From: an uncultured Bacteroidales bacterium
GTDB lineage: Bacteria > Bacteroidota > Bacteroidia > Bacteroidales > Muribaculaceae
NCBI GenBank assembly: GCA_902785925.1
Contig: CADAAI010000017.1
Span: 1 to 58,983 of the forward strand
Direction of reading: 5' to 3'
DNA: 58,983 nucleotides
Program-made: the position numbers and the translations under genes
Shown here: in pieces, positions 50,339 to 58,983 of the stretch
How positions within the stretch are numbered: position 1 is the stretch's first letter
Layout of the letters: every line of letters starts with the position of its first letter
The notes under the pieces: model-generated
The model's database searches: none
The model's input: only the letters and a program-made list of their open reading frames with translations
What the model was told of the DNA's origin: nothing

Positions 50339-53119
50339 ATGGACGAGAGCCACAAGACATATCTCAAGCGCATTACGGAATTAATCCCAAAGGAGCGCAT
50401 CTACACCGATGACCTGCACTGCCTAGCGTGGGGCACTGATGCTGGCTTCTACCGTAACATCCCACAAGTTGTGGTGCGATCGAAGAATGAGCAAGAAGTG
50501 TCGCAGTTGCTCGCCATTGCCAATGATATGCAGTTGCCTGTGACTTTCCGTGCAGCAGGCACCAGCCTGAGCGGACAGACCAACACCGACTCTATCCTCA
50601 TCGTTGCAGGCAAGAACTGGGAGAACTATGAGGTAGCACCCGATGCCAGCTACATCAAGCTGCAACCGGGACTTGTGGGCAGTGAGGTTGATAAGATTCT
50701 CGCTCGGCACAACCGCGCTTTCACTCCTGACCCAGCCAGCAAGAACTCGGCTATGGTGGGAGGCATAGTCATCAACAATGCCAGCGGAATGAGCTGTGGC
50801 ACCCATGCCAATAGCGACCGCATGATGCTCTCGATGCGCATCGTCCTTGCCGATGGCACAGTGCTTGACACTGGTGATGAGGCTAGCCGTGAAGCTTTCA
50901 GACAATCACATCCCGACTTCATAAAACGTATTGAGGAGATTCGTGACCGCGTGATGTCCGATGAAAAGCTTGTTGAGCGCATTCGCCGCAAATATTCCAT
51001 CAAGAATGTGACAGGCCTGAACATCTCGCCTTTTGTGATGTATACCGACCCGTTCGACATCATCACCCACCTCATTGTTGGCAGCGAGGGCACTCTTGCC
51101 TTTGCCAGCGAGTTCACGATGAAGACTGGTCATCTATATCCTTGCCGCGCCAGCGCAATGCTCTATTTCCAAGACATGCGCGAATCATGCGAGGCTGTGG
51201 TAGCGATGAAGAAAGGTCCCGTTCATTGTGCTGAGATACTCGACAAGAAATCACTTGCCAGCGTTGACGATAAAACAGGAGAAGGTCTAACAGCGGTTCT
51301 AATCCAAACCTTTGCCGACAGTAAGGAAGAGCTGCAAAGTAACATCGATGAGATAATGGCTATTCTTGAGCCATTCCACCTCTACGTGCCAGCCGTCTTC
51401 ACCGACGACCCCAAAGTCTATGGCAAGTATTGGGCTATTCGCTCAGGCATCTTCCCCAGTGTGGGCGGCACCCGTCCGCTAGGCACCACTGTGCTTATCG
51501 AGGACGTAGCATTCCACATCAACGATCTGCCCGATGCAACCGTCGACCTAGCTCAAATGCTTATCGACTACGGCTACGACGACAGCTGCATCTACGGCCA
51601 CGCCCTCGAGGGCAACTACCATTTCATAATCTCACAGTCGTTCGACACCCAAGAAGAAATCAAGCGCTACGAGAACCTGATGCGTGCCGTCGTGGAACTC
51701 GTCATCGACAAATATGACGGTTCGCTCAAGGCCGAACATGGCACAGGTCGAAACATGGCGCCTTTTGTCAAGAAAGAATGGGGCGAAAAGGCCTATCAAG
51801 TAATGCTCGACGTTAAGCAGCTCTTCGACCCAAAGGGCATTTTGAATCCTGGAGTCATCTTTAACGACGACCCCGAGTGCTTCATCAAGAACCTCAAACC
51901 CATGCCATTGACCAACGACAACGTTAACAAGTGCATTGAGTGCGGATTCTGCGAAGTGAATTGCGTGAGTAGCGGCTTAACACTTTCTTCGCGCCAGCGC
52001 ATCATCGTTCAGCGCGAAATTTCAAGACTAAAAGACACAGGCGAAGACCCCGAAAGATTGGAACGCCTAGAAAAACAGTATAAATACTATGGTGAAGCCA
52101 CATGTGCCGCCGATGGTCTGTGCTCCACCTCATGCCCAATGGGCATCAATGTGGGTGAACTCACCCACGACCTGCGTGCCGAGCAACATCGCAAAGGCAC
52201 TTTGGCACACAGCATTGGCAGCAGCGTGGCACGGCATTTCGCATTCACTAAAGGCAGTCTCAAGTCGCTGCTCTATGTCGCTAGCGCTGCTCACTCAGTG
52301 CTGGGCGATGGCGGTGTAATAGCTGTGGGCAAAGCCATGCATGGCATGGGAGCGCCGTTGTGGACACCCTCCACTCCTACCCCCCACAAGATGAAGCCAC
52401 TGAGCCAATCATCGAGCGACAAGAAAGTTGTGTACTTCCCCAGCTGCCTCAACCAGGCACTTGGGCGCGACAAGCATGGCGTTAAGGTCGACCTCGTTGA
52501 CAAAGTGGTGGCATTCCTTAACAAGGTTGGATGGCAAGTCATATATCCCGAGAACATGAGCAATCTGTGCTGTGGCATGATTTGGAACAGCAAGGGCATG
52601 CCCGACATTGCGCAGCAAAAGACCGACGAACTCGAGAAAGCGTTGCTCAAGGCAAGCGAAGGCGGCAAACTGCCCATCATGTGCGATCAAAGTCCATGCC
52701 TGCACCATATGCGTGAGCACATGTCGCAAATTAAACCGTTGGAACTCATGGAGTTCATCCACGACTATGTGGCTCAAGACCTAGAGTTCACACCCACCAA
52801 TGAACCCATAGCGTTGCATCTCACTTGCTCATCAAAGCTGATGAAGATTGACGACAAGATACTCAATCTCGCCAAGCGATGCTCTACCAGTGTGCTAGTG
52901 CCCGAGGGAGTGGGATGCTGCGGCTTTGCTGGCGACAAGGGATTCACACATCCCGAGCTCAACGCCTACGCGCTGCGTAAGCTGCGACCACAAATCGAGG
53001 CGGCTGGAATCAAGCGCGGTTTCAGCAACAGCCGCACCTGCGAGATAGGCCTCACCACCCATAGCGGTGTTCCCTACCAGTCGCTAATATATCTTATCGA
53101 TGAAGTAACAAAACTATAA
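50339..53119 (+). CDS. FAD and Fe-S D-lactate/glycolate-type dehydrogenase
   Basis: A 926-residue fusion enzyme. The N-terminal FAD-binding half (about 1-480) has GTSLSGQTN, NPASKNS-type substrate loops (TPDPASKNSAMVGG), and HALEGNYHFIISQ and EHGTGRNMAPF. Two Fe-S motifs follow, CIECGFCEVNC (near 531) and CAADGLCSTSC (near 590). Two CCG domains end it, with NLCCGM (near 744) and VGCCGFAGDKG (near 859). Such fusions oxidise D-lactate or D-2-hydroxyacids and pass electrons to the quinone pool. MurQ in this locus yields D-lactate, so D-lactate oxidation is the natural job here. Glycolate is the alternative. Confidence 0.88.
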   Translation: MDESHKTYLKRITELIPKERIYTDDLHCLAWGTDAGFYRNIPQVVVRSKNEQEVSQLLAIANDMQLPVTFRAAGTSLSGQTNTDSILIVAGKNWENYEVAPDASYIKLQPGLVGSEVDKILARHNRAFTPDPASKNSAMVGGIVINNASGMSCGTHANSDRMMLSMRIVLADGTVLDTGDEASREAFRQSHPDFIKRIEEIRDRVMSDEKLVERIRRKYSIKNVTGLNISPFVMYTDPFDIITHLIVGSEGTLAFASEFTMKTGHLYPCRASAMLYFQDMRESCEAVVAMKKGPVHCAEILDKKSLASVDDKTGEGLTAVLIQTFADSKEELQSNIDEIMAILEPFHLYVPAVFTDDPKVYGKYWAIRSGIFPSVGGTRPLGTTVLIEDVAFHINDLPDATVDLAQMLIDYGYDDSCIYGHALEGNYHFIISQSFDTQEEIKRYENLMRAVVELVIDKYDGSLKAEHGTGRNMAPFVKKEWGEKAYQVMLDVKQLFDPKGILNPGVIFNDDPECFIKNLKPMPLTNDNVNKCIECGFCEVNCVSSGLTLSSRQRIIVQREISRLKDTGEDPERLERLEKQYKYYGEATCAADGLCSTSCPMGINVGELTHDLRAEQHRKGTLAHSIGSSVARHFAFTKGSLKSLLYVASAAHSVLGDGGVIAVGKAMHGMGAPLWTPSTPTPHKMKPLSQSSSDKKVVYFPSCLNQALGRDKHGVKVDLVDKVVAFLNKVGWQVIYPENMSNLCCGMIWNSKGMPDIAQQKTDELEKALLKASEGGKLPIMCDQSPCLHHMREHMSQIKPLELMEFIHDYVAQDLEFTPTNEPIALHLTCSSKLMKIDDKILNLAKRCSTSVLVPEGVGCCGFAGDKGFTHPELNAYALRKLRPQIEAAGIKRGFSNSRTCEIGLTTHSGVPYQSLIYLIDEVTKL

Positions 53120-53133
53120 ACAATAAACCAAGT

Positions 53134-54291
53134 ATGGCAAAAGATTCAAAACGACTTCTATCACTCGATATTCTGCGAGGAATCACAATAGCAGGAATGC
53201 TCCTAGTCAACAACCCTGGCACCTGGAGTCACATCTATCCCCCATTGGAACATGCCCAATGGATAGGACTAACACCCACCGACCTAGTGTTCCCATTCTT
53301 CATGTTTGTAATGGGCGTGTCGATGTATTTCTCGCTGCGCAAGTTCAACTTCAAGCTTAGCGGCAGCACCATGCTTAAGATTTGCCGACGCACTATTATC
53401 CTCTTCCTCATTGGTTGGATGGTGCAGTGGTTTGGAATGTGGCTACGTGGACTTTACGACCCCGAGTCACACTTCTTCACTCGCATGTTTGGCGACTTGC
53501 GCATTCTGGGTGTTTTCCAGCGCTTGGCGCTCGTCTACTTCTTCGGTTCAATGATTGCCGTACTGTTCAAGAGCAAATTCATTCCCTGGATAATAGGAAT
53601 ACTTCTCGTTGCCTATGCCTTGATTCTAGGCTTTGGCAACGGTTATGAGTTCTCACTCGACAATATCCTGTCGCGTGTTGACTGTGCCGTGCTTGGCGAG
53701 AACCACATGTATCACGAGGAGGCATTTGGCGAGAGACTAGCTCTCGACCCTGAGGGCATCCTGAGCACCCTGCCATGTATTGCCCACGTGCTCATTGGCT
53801 TCATGATGGGCAAATGCATCAACACCGTGCACAACAACCGCGACCGCATCGTCGAGATTGCCGTGTGGGGCGCACTCATGCTACTAGTGGGCTGGCTGCT
53901 GCAATATGGCATCCCTTGCTGCAAGAAGGCTTGGACATCGAGTTACGTACTCATTACCTGTGGCATGGCATCATGCATTCTAGCGATGCTCATCTACGCC
54001 ATCGACATCAAGGGTCACAACCGTTGGTGCCGTTTCTTCCAGTCGTTCGGCATCAACCCATTGTTCTGCTATTTGGTTGGCACCCTTCTCGCCATCACAT
54101 TTAGTGCTGTTCGTTTCGGCACCAATGCTGAAGGCGATCCTATCACCATTCACACTCTCATCCATGACGGCTGCAAGGCTATCACTTGGTCACCCGAGGC
54201 AGCTTCTTGCCTATATGCCATCACCTTCGTACTCATTACCTGGTGTTTCGGCTACTTCCTTTACAAGAAAAGAATCTATATTAAGATTTAA
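53134..54291 (+). CDS. NagX/MurT-like inner-membrane protein (DUF5009)
   Basis: A 385-residue protein with ten or so membrane helices, in the acyltransferase/NagX family. The family start is RLLSLDILRGITIAGMLLVN, then LTPTDLVFPFFMFVMGVSMY, RTIILFLIGW, GVFQRLALVYFFG and the C-terminal CFGYFLYKK. From memory, the MurNAc importer MurT of Tannerella forsythia lies before murK and murQ in this order, so amino-sugar import is the best guess; related proteins act in acetyl transfer to glucosamine. It follows the dehydrogenase by 14 bases; murK follows 83 bases later. Confidence 0.8.
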   Translation: MAKDSKRLLSLDILRGITIAGMLLVNNPGTWSHIYPPLEHAQWIGLTPTDLVFPFFMFVMGVSMYFSLRKFNFKLSGSTMLKICRRTIILFLIGWMVQWFGMWLRGLYDPESHFFTRMFGDLRILGVFQRLALVYFFGSMIAVLFKSKFIPWIIGILLVAYALILGFGNGYEFSLDNILSRVDCAVLGENHMYHEEAFGERLALDPEGILSTLPCIAHVLIGFMMGKCINTVHNNRDRIVEIAVWGALMLLVGWLLQYGIPCCKKAWTSSYVLITCGMASCILAMLIYAIDIKGHNRWCRFFQSFGINPLFCYLVGTLLAITFSAVRFGTNAEGDPITIHTLIHDGCKAITWSPEAASCLYAITFVLITWCFGYFLYKKRIYIKI

Positions 54292-54374
54292 ATGGCAAGT
54301 AGGAAGTGAAAAGTGATAAGTGAGATACATTATCCATAAGAAATAAATAACATAACTTAAAAATATACAACATT

Positions 54375-55226
54375 ATGATTTTAATTGCTGATTGCGGCTC
54401 CACCAAGATTGATTGGTGTCTGCTAAACGGAAAAAAGAAAGTAGCACAAATCTTCACCACTGGCATGAACGCTCTGCTCATGACCGAGGAGGAGATGGCC
54501 GAATGCATCATGACCGAACTCATGCCAAGCCTGCAAGGCTATGAGGTTACCGAGGTTTACTACTATGGTGCCGGTATTATTAGCGACAAGATTAAGAATC
54601 AGGTTATCAACGCCCTCAAGCGCAACATGCCTAACGTAACCAAGATTGAGGTCGACAGCGACCTGCTTGCTGCTGCACGTGCATTGTGTCAGCATGAGCC
54701 AGGCATCGCCTGCATTCTGGGTACTGGAAGTAACAGCTGCTACTACGACGGCGAGAAGGTGGTCGACAACGTGTCGCCACTCGGCTACATACTGGGCGAT
54801 GAGGGCAGCGGCGCCGTGTTGGGCAAGCTACTCGTGGGCGATGTGCTAAAGAAACAGCTTCCAGAGCATCTGTGCGAGAAATTCCTCAAGGAGTACAACC
54901 TCGACCGTACCGCTATCATCGAACGCGTCTACCGCAAGCCTGCCGCAAACCGATTCCTTGCTCAGTTTGCACCTTTCCTCGAGCGCAACATCAACGAGCC
55001 ATCAATTCGCGCGCTCGTCCTGCGTTCCTTCACCGATTTCTTCGTTCGCAACGTGGCAAGCTATCCCAACTACAAGGAACTGCCTTGCAATTTCGTAGGC
55101 TCGATCGCCTTGCTGCAGAAGGAAGTCCTCACCGAGGCCGCTAGCAAGCTGGGCATCACCATTGGCACAATCATCCAAGCGCCCATGGAAGGACTCATCA
55201 AGTATCACTCTACTAATGCTAAATAA
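54375..55226 (+). CDS. murK: MurNAc/GlcNAc kinase of the BadF/BadG family, MurK-like
   Basis: The 283-residue kinase has an intact ATP loop, ADCGSTKIDW (Asp6, Gly8, Thr10, Lys11, Asp13), then YYGAGIISDKI, VDSDLLAAARAL, ILGTGSNSCYYDGE and YILGDEGSGAVLGK. It should phosphorylate MurNAc (and perhaps GlcNAc) at C6 in the cytosol. It lies directly before murQ and after the NagX/MurT-like gene, which supports MurNAc as substrate. It is a paralogue of the degenerate kinase at 38239, and the two mark the ends of the salvage locus. Confidence 0.88.
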   Translation: MILIADCGSTKIDWCLLNGKKKVAQIFTTGMNALLMTEEEMAECIMTELMPSLQGYEVTEVYYYGAGIISDKIKNQVINALKRNMPNVTKIEVDSDLLAAARALCQHEPGIACILGTGSNSCYYDGEKVVDNVSPLGYILGDEGSGAVLGKLLVGDVLKKQLPEHLCEKFLKEYNLDRTAIIERVYRKPAANRFLAQFAPFLERNINEPSIRALVLRSFTDFFVRNVASYPNYKELPCNFVGSIALLQKEVLTEAASKLGITIGTIIQAPMEGLIKYHSTNAK

Positions 55227-55277
55227 TAGCAAAAATCACCTAGCATTTAATACTTATAACTTAACACTTTCTGAGTT

Positions 55278-56099
55278 ATGGCTTTTATTAAAATTAGCGA
55301 ACAGCCATCTCTCTACGATGACCTAGAGAAGAAGAGCGTACATGAGCTGTTGACCGAGATCAACCAAGAAGACCACAAGGTCGCCGACGCTGTGCAGAAG
55401 GCTATTCCACAAATCGAGAAACTCGTCATTGAGATAGTGAAGAGAATGAAACGAGGAGGACGCATATTCTACATGGGCGCTGGAACCAGCGGACGTCTAG
55501 GAGTGCTCGACGCCAGCGAGATACCACCCACCTTTGGCATGGATCCGGGATGGATAATTGGCTTGATTGCTGGAGGTGACTATGCCTTGCGCAATGCCGT
55601 GGAAAACGCTGAGGACGATGAAGCTCAAGGGTGGAAAGACTTGCAAGAGTACAACATCACGAGCAACGACACCGTGATTGGTATTGCCGCCAGTGGCACC
55701 ACACCCTATGTGATTGGTGCCTTGCGCGACGCTCGTGCCCATGGATGTCTCACTGCCGCCATCACCAGCAACCCCGACGCCCCCATCAGCGAGGCCGCCG
55801 AAATCCCCATCGAGATGATAGTTGGTCCCGAATACGTTACCGGCAGCAGCCGTATGAAAAGTGGCACTGGTCAGAAACTCATCTGTAATATGATTTCAAC
55901 CAGCGTTATGATTCAAATGGGACGCGTGAAAGGTAACAAGATGGTGAATATGCAACTCACTAACCAGAAGCTCGTTGACCGTGGCACACGCATGGTGGTA
56001 GACGAGCTAGGACTAAGTTACGGCGAGGCAAAGCGCTTGCTACTTCTTCACGGCAGCGTGAAGAATGCTTGCGACGCCTACCGTGGCATAAGCGAATAA
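55278..56099 (+). CDS. murQ: N-acetylmuramic acid 6-phosphate etherase
   Basis: MurQ hydrolyses the lactyl ether of MurNAc-6-P to give GlcNAc-6-P and D-lactate. The 273-residue protein has the SIS fold: FYMGAGTSGRLGVLDASE (residues 64-81), with Glu81 at the position of the catalytic acid/base, then EDDEAQGWKDL, IGIAASGTTPYVIGAL, and GPEYVTGSSRMKSGT. It matches MurQ over its length, with the shorter C-terminus of Bacteroidetes MurQ. It is 51 bases after the kinase gene and 28 bases before the SGNH hydrolase gene. Confidence 0.97.
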   Translation: MAFIKISEQPSLYDDLEKKSVHELLTEINQEDHKVADAVQKAIPQIEKLVIEIVKRMKRGGRIFYMGAGTSGRLGVLDASEIPPTFGMDPGWIIGLIAGGDYALRNAVENAEDDEAQGWKDLQEYNITSNDTVIGIAASGTTPYVIGALRDARAHGCLTAAITSNPDAPISEAAEIPIEMIVGPEYVTGSSRMKSGTGQKLICNMISTSVMIQMGRVKGNKMVNMQLTNQKLVDRGTRMVVDELGLSYGEAKRLLLLHGSVKNACDAYRGISE

Positions 56100-56127
56100 T
56101 AACGTTAAACCTCAAACCACATTTATT

Positions 56128-56892
56128 ATGAAACGAACAATATTGTTGCTTATCACCGCCATCGCAGCAGTTACTGCTGTGCAGGCTCAAGCGCCTGAGC
56201 GCACTGCCAATCAAGACAAGTACTATGTGCGCCGTGCTACACACTTCGACGACCTGCCTGTGCATCATCGCGACATTATCATGCTTGGCAATAGCCTTAC
56301 CGACGGTGCCGAGTGGAACGAGCTGCTTGGTGACCCTAACGTGAAGAACCGAGGCATCATTGGCGACATAATCCAGGGACTATATGAGCGAATGGAACCC
56401 ATTCTCAAAGGTCAGCCACGCAAAATTTTTATTCTCAGTGGTGTGAATGATGTATCGCACGGTGTAGATGGCGACAGCATAGGACGTGCTATGGAAAAAC
56501 TCATAGTCCTTATCAAGGAGCGTTGCCCCAGGACAGAGATATATCTACAGTCGATGCTGCCTTTCAATACCGACGTGCAGATGTGGAAGCTGCTAAAAGA
56601 CCGCGAGCAAGTGGTAATCGACGGCAACCGTGCCATGGAAGAAGCCGCAAAGCGACAGGGAGTGACTTGGATTAACCTCTACCCTCTCTTCGTTGACAAG
56701 AATGGTAAACTGCGCGAGGATCTTACCAACGACGGCCTCCATCTGCTAGGTCCTGGATACCTGATTTGGCGCGACGCCATCATCAAGTATGTGAAATCTA
56801 GCAATAAGCACATGAGGCCACACAACTATCCCGCATCTCCACGCAGGCACTTCATGCCACACCACAAGCGGCCAAGACACTTCAAGCACTAA
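56128..56892 (+). CDS. secreted SGNH/GDSL hydrolase
   Basis: A 254-residue secreted enzyme (signal peptide MKRTILLLITAIAAVTAVQA). Block I is LGNSLTDG with the nucleophile Ser56, block III is LSGVNDVSHG with Asn, and block V is DGLHLLGPGY with Asp and His. SGNH enzymes remove O-acetyl or similar ester groups from sugars; at the end of a peptidoglycan-salvage operon the target is probably O-acetylated MurNAc, which blocks muramidases. The C-terminal 25 residues are a His/Pro/Arg-rich tail. A terminator follows at 56941. Confidence 0.85.
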   Translation: MKRTILLLITAIAAVTAVQAQAPERTANQDKYYVRRATHFDDLPVHHRDIIMLGNSLTDGAEWNELLGDPNVKNRGIIGDIIQGLYERMEPILKGQPRKIFILSGVNDVSHGVDGDSIGRAMEKLIVLIKERCPRTEIYLQSMLPFNTDVQMWKLLKDREQVVIDGNRAMEEAAKRQGVTWINLYPLFVDKNGKLREDLTNDGLHLLGPGYLIWRDAIIKYVKSSNKHMRPHNYPASPRRHFMPHHKRPRHFKH

Positions 56893-56940
56893 TATTCTTT
56901 GACGGCTGTGAAGTAATCGAAAATCAGATTAATCATTATA

Positions 56941-56972
56941 ATCGGTCAGGAGGCTTTTGCTTCCTGACCGAT
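56941..56972 (+). terminator. terminator after the salvage operon
   Basis: ATCGGTCAGGA (56941-56951) pairs with TCCTGACCGAT (56962-56972) around a ten-base loop; GCTTTATAAAA follows. It may also serve the tRNA-His transcript from the other side. Confidence 0.7.
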
Positions 56973-57026
56973 GCTTTATAAAAAAACAAGCTCCTGAACC
57001 ATTGTCCAGAAGCCTGATTGTGCATG

Positions 57027-57104
<78 letters not shown>

Positions 57105-57213
57105 GTGTTTTCAATTGCGACTGCAAAGGTAAGTCTTTTTTTTATTCTGTGCAACACTTACCCCAAGTTTTTTGGTTTTACCATTTTTTTCATCGCAATT
57201 TTCATATATAGCA

Positions 57214-58389
57214 TTAGATTTTGTCATCTAGTTTAACACGCTGCCCCATGCAGTAGACAGCATGCAATTTAATGTCCTTGTCAAGGATCAGAATGTCGGC
57301 GTCCTTGCCGCGCTGCAGCGAGCCCTTGCGGTCATACACACCCATGATGCGTGCCGGTGTCTCGGCCACCATGCGGCAGGCGTCTTGCAATGGAATGTCG
57401 GCCATGTGCACTGCAGTAGCAATCAGGCGGTCCATCGTCGCAATGCTGCCTGCCAGCGCTGAACGGTCGGCAAGCTTGCACACCCCATCCTCAATGATAA
57501 CACGGGGGTCAAACGCCTTGTTGCTATCACTGGCTGCCACCGCCAGTGCGTCGGTAACCATCGCGGTGCGCTCCACGCCCTTAGTGTGGTAAACCAGCTT
57601 GAGCAAAGTGGGAGGCACGTGAATGCCGTCGGCAATCATCTCTACAGTCATGTTCTCCATCAGGTAGACGGCCTCGACAGTGCCAGCGTGCTTAAACTCG
57701 CGCACGTTATGGAATCCTGGCATACCGTTATAGAAGTGGGTAGCATGAGTATATCCAGCCTCGTAGGCGGCCTTCACGTGGTCATACTCGGCTGCCGTGT
57801 GAGCAATCGATGGTAGTACATCCTTTTCGGCAAGATACTTGCCCATCTCAATCACGCCGGGCAACTCGGGAGCTGAGTCCCAGCGCTTGATGCAGTTATA
57901 ATCCTCCACCACGTGCTCATATTCGTTGGGGTCCGGCAAACGAATGAGTTCAGGCATCTGTGCGCCAGCCTTAAGAGGGTTAAAATAAGGGCCCTCGAGA
58001 TGAAGTCCAAGCACTCCGCTGAATGGGTCCTCTATAAGCTCATCACAAGTTTGTGCTGCAGCCTCAATCATTGGTAGTGAAGCCGATGATAAAGTGGGGA
58101 AAATCGCTGTTGTGCCATGACGGCGATGAGCCATCACAGCCGTGCGGAAAGCCTCCTCGGTACCTTCCATGAAATCACACCCTCCACCACCATGGCAGTG
58201 AAGTTCTATGCCACCAGGAACCACATACATACCCAACGCATTAATGGCAGTCTCGGCACGAGGCTCGATGTGGCTGTTCTTGCGAATCTCAACAATGCGA
58301 GAGTCGTCAAAGAGCAGCGAACCACCATTAATCCACCCCGATGGGGTAAGGATTTGACCATTGTAGATCTGGGTTAACATAAGCGACAA
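57214..58389 (-). CDS. nagA: N-acetylglucosamine-6-phosphate deacetylase
   Basis: NagA removes the acetyl group from GlcNAc-6-P to give GlcN-6-P in the cytosol, the step after MurQ. The 391-residue protein has the metal motif HCHGGGGCDFMEG (near residue 64), HLEGPYFNPLKAGAQ, SIAHTAAEY, ATHFYNGMPG, DGIHVPP and MVTDALAVA, as in the amidohydrolase NagA family. It reads on the reverse strand, toward the salvage operon, with tRNA-His between them. A -7 element (TACCTTTG, reverse strand) lies at 58438-58445. An ATG at 58380 is an alternative start. Confidence 0.93.
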   Translation of the reverse strand: MSLMLTQIYNGQILTPSGWINGGSLLFDDSRIVEIRKNSHIEPRAETAINALGMYVVPGGIELHCHGGGGCDFMEGTEEAFRTAVMAHRRHGTTAIFPTLSSASLPMIEAAAQTCDELIEDPFSGVLGLHLEGPYFNPLKAGAQMPELIRLPDPNEYEHVVEDYNCIKRWDSAPELPGVIEMGKYLAEKDVLPSIAHTAAEYDHVKAAYEAGYTHATHFYNGMPGFHNVREFKHAGTVEAVYLMENMTVEMIADGIHVPPTLLKLVYHTKGVERTAMVTDALAVAASDSNKAFDPRVIIEDGVCKLADRSALAGSIATMDRLIATAVHMADIPLQDACRMVAETPARIMGVYDRKGSLQRGKDADILILDKDIKLHAVYCMGQRVKLDDKI

Positions 58390-58445
58390 ATAAGTGTGTT
58401 TTCTCTGTGTTCTCTATAGATTGTGTTTTAATTTTCACAAAGGTA

Positions 58446-58689
58446 ATACATTTTTTTAAATAAAATCCAAAAAAATCGAAAATAATCCATAACATATGTA
58501 AAATTACACTATTTTATCCACAAGACAGAAATCTTTATAAAACTACGTGATGCCGTGGCTGTTATCCCCAATATTTCCGTGTTCAACCTGGAATGCCCCT
58601 ACAAGGGTCTTTAGCATCCTTTCCCTTGACATCCTTTATAATGTCTTCAAAATCAGCCGGCATGTTCAAATGCTAACATAAGTATTTCA
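58446..58689. other. gene-free AT-rich stretch upstream of nagA
   Basis: Between the nagA promoter and the acetyltransferase gene no convincing gene is visible. A 26-codon reverse-strand frame (58583-58663, MPADFEDIIKDVKGKDAKD then CRGIPG) has protein-like composition and may be a fragment of a lost gene, but it is too short to call. Confidence 0.3.
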
Positions 58690-58983
58690 TTATTGCTTTG
58701 TGATTATCTTCCTGAACAGGAACATTTCATCTTCGTCGCTCCAGTTTTCTTCAATATCCTCGGGCACTGCAGGTCCTCGTTGATACTTGTTCCAGAACTC
58801 CACGATGTGGAAACCCAGCCGGTTCACATAGAAGTGTATGTTGCGTTTTTCAAAATAAGGTGTCATGGTTTCCCACACACTGATTTCGGGGTGAATGATT
58901 TCAACTGCCTTCCATGCAGCCTGACCAAGCCCCTTGCTGTGAGCATCAGGCTTGATAAACAATATTTCCAGTTCGCCCCTTGC
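58690..58983 (-). CDS. GNAT-family acetyltransferase, 3' part only
   Basis: The frame is open to the window edge, so only the last 97 codons are present. The segment ELEILFIKPDAHSKGLGQAA is the acetyl-CoA-binding motif A of GNAT acetyltransferases, with the pyrophosphate loop KGLGQAA. It then runs through WETMTPYFEKRNIHFYVNRL and HIVEFWNK, the usual last strands of the fold. Substrate and start are unknown because the 5' part lies beyond the window. Confidence 0.8.
   Translation of the reverse strand, partial: ARGELEILFIKPDAHSKGLGQAAWKAVEIIHPEISVWETMTPYFEKRNIHFYVNRLGFHIVEFWNKYQRGPAVPEDIEENWSDEDEMFLFRKIITKQ

Noticed and set aside
58583..58663. 26-codon reverse-strand small ORF
   Set aside because: Protein-like but very short, with no clear promoter; left as a note in the gene-free stretch.

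Overview
The window is a chromosomal segment of a member of the Bacteroidales. The gene order and families resemble a Muribaculaceae- or Prevotella-like gut bacterium, but I cannot fix the genus from sequence alone. The evidence is the many promoters of the Bacteroidetes type (-7 element TAnnTTTG), the lack of Shine-Dalgarno sequences, families typical of the phylum (DUF5683, DUF6089, DUF6242, DUF4922, NagX-like DUF5009 protein, two-domain GT2 proteins), and dispersed intergenic repeats of the 'attgtgcatta' kind. There is no rRNA, CRISPR array, prophage or intact insertion sequence. One tRNA (His) is present.

Layout. 1-4.4 kb is an accessory patch: a gene broken by an in-frame amber codon, a very AT-rich WG-repeat protein, a small ORF, a 185-bp imperfect palindrome and a RecA-like/HTH ATPase gene that carries repeat DNA inside its reading frame. 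4.4-15.5 kb is mostly housekeeping: glyA, a DUF486 membrane protein, an ABC ATPase/permease pair joined to parA, an EcsC-like protein, priA, fabG (opposite strand), a YjjG-like HAD phosphatase, a DUF59 Fe-S protein and lpxH. 15.5-18.8 kb has a possible non-coding RNA, a MATE exporter and a secreted esterase. 18.9-25.7 kb is the parB-DUF5683-lytic transglycosylase x2-ompH unit; the second transglycosylase has lost its catalytic Glu. 25.8-33.3 kb holds an orphan vsr and the reverse-strand envelope block DUF6242, DUF6089-uppS-bamA-ompH-ompH. 33.5-36.3 kb is a GYF / TPM / GYF-TPM-tail cassette that looks assembled by domain shuffling. ribD and a DUF2284 gene follow on the reverse strand.

38.2-58.4 kb is the most coherent part: a long, nearly unidirectional locus for salvage of peptidoglycan. 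It runs BadF-type kinase paralogue, secreted amidase, two GT2 proteins, a DUF4922 HIT/GalT-like protein, a SpoIID protein, an AmpG-like importer, a NamZ exo-muramidase, an FAD/Fe-S D-lactate-type dehydrogenase, a NagX/MurT-like membrane protein, MurK-like kinase, MurQ etherase and a secreted SGNH hydrolase, then nagA facing in after tRNA-His. Read as a pathway: the amidase strips stem peptides, NamZ releases MurNAc, membrane proteins import it, MurK makes MurNAc-6-P, MurQ gives GlcNAc-6-P plus D-lactate, the dehydrogenase oxidises the D-lactate, and NagA deacetylates the GlcNAc-6-P. The two GT2 proteins, DUF4922, SpoIID and the degenerate kinase have no place in the known pathway and are the likeliest source of new biology here. 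The last 300 bases hold the 3' part of a GNAT acetyltransferase gene.
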